Assembly: GCA_003023645.1 (NCBI GenBank)
Contig: PXYQ01000002.1
Coordinates: 1 to 45,216 of the forward strand
From: Candidatus Arcticimaribacter sp.
GTDB lineage: Bacteria > Bacteroidota > Bacteroidia > Flavobacteriales > Flavobacteriaceae
Length of the DNA: 45,216 bases
Direction: 5' to 3'
This document shows positions 45,162 through 45,216 of this stretch, piece by piece; within the stretch, counting starts at the first letter, position 1; each line of letters begins with the position of its first letter. Made by a program: the position numbers and the translations under genes. The notes under the pieces are model-generated. The model ran no database searches. It was not told the DNA's origin and saw only the letters and a list, made by a program, of their open reading frames with translations.

Positions 45162-45216
45162 AATATTAATTCAATGCTAGGATTATGTTTTTTTCGTTTT
45201 CTTCGAAAGAAAGACA

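Noticed and set aside
1-45216. CRISPR array, rRNA operon, intact insertion sequence or prophage
   Set aside because: No regular short repeats with spacers, no rRNA-like sequence and no transposase, integrase or capsid gene were seen on either strand.

Overview
The window is a piece of a Bacteroidota chromosome, most likely a marine or free-living member of the Flavobacteriaceae. Several things point there: many genes are preceded by the Bacteroidota -7 promoter element TAnnTTTG, sometimes with a -33 TTG/TTTG. There are many lipoproteins with short signal peptides. The window carries a TonB-dependent receptor with a carboxypeptidase-like N-terminal domain, families common in flavobacteria (DUF2452, DUF4389, MauE/DoxX, DUF177-rpmF-fabH-accBC order), and an A+T-rich base composition. 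The genus cannot be fixed from the sequence alone.

Layout. 1-8.4 kb: housekeeping and membrane genes. These are lepA (3' end cut by the window edge), a co-directional cluster of a duplicated DUF4389 protein, a DUF4870-like protein, an M48 metalloprotease and a MauE/thioredoxin-like protein, then dusB, a LolC/E-FtsX-like permease, rbfA, a CAP-domain secreted protein and a DUF2452 protein. 8.5-13.9 kb: a tRNA with anticodon CAU whose 3' end and terminator are tandemly repeated, followed by about 5 kb of A+T-rich accessory genes (TRIC channel, HExxH lipoprotein, two NTF2-like lipoproteins, a secreted protein with an internal repeat, two tiny membrane proteins) and gene debris. The region closes with a further copy of the tRNA-proximal terminator repeat. 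This looks like a decayed genomic island or a recombination hot spot; no integrase is visible. 13.9-21.7 kb: a small protein with a possible L7/L12-like C-terminal fold, a GIY-YIG protein, and an AraC-type regulator divergent from a PhyH-type dioxygenase / SGLT-like symporter / SDR operon. That operon promoter contains a perfect palindrome. Then come a secreted endonuclease with a damaged start and tryptophanase.

21.7-25.9 kb: cold-shock protein, then a putative metal-uptake set: a His/Cys-rich small membrane protein, a TonB-dependent receptor, and a lipoprotein whose last codons are frameshifted. 26-31.7 kb, mostly minus strand: an MsbA-like ABC exporter, a three-gene set of 2OG-Fe(II) oxygenase, ABA4-like and PepSY membrane proteins, and a CPA1 Na+/H+ antiporter with a possible 20-codon reading frame behind it. 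31.7-45.2 kb: core metabolism: riboflavin synthase, pdxA, DUF177-rpmF-fabH-accB-accC (start of fatty-acid synthesis), asd, tdk-alr, a coiled-coil-like hypothetical protein, DoxX, rsmI, recJ and pgi.

Most genes are ordinary core genes. The parts worth attention are the tRNA-linked repeats and island, the AraC/PhyH/SGLT/SDR operon with its operator-like palindrome, the oxygenase/ABA4/PepSY set, two genes with apparent frameshifts, and three convergent gene pairs whose stop codons interlock over four bases. No CRISPR array, rRNA or intact insertion sequence was found.
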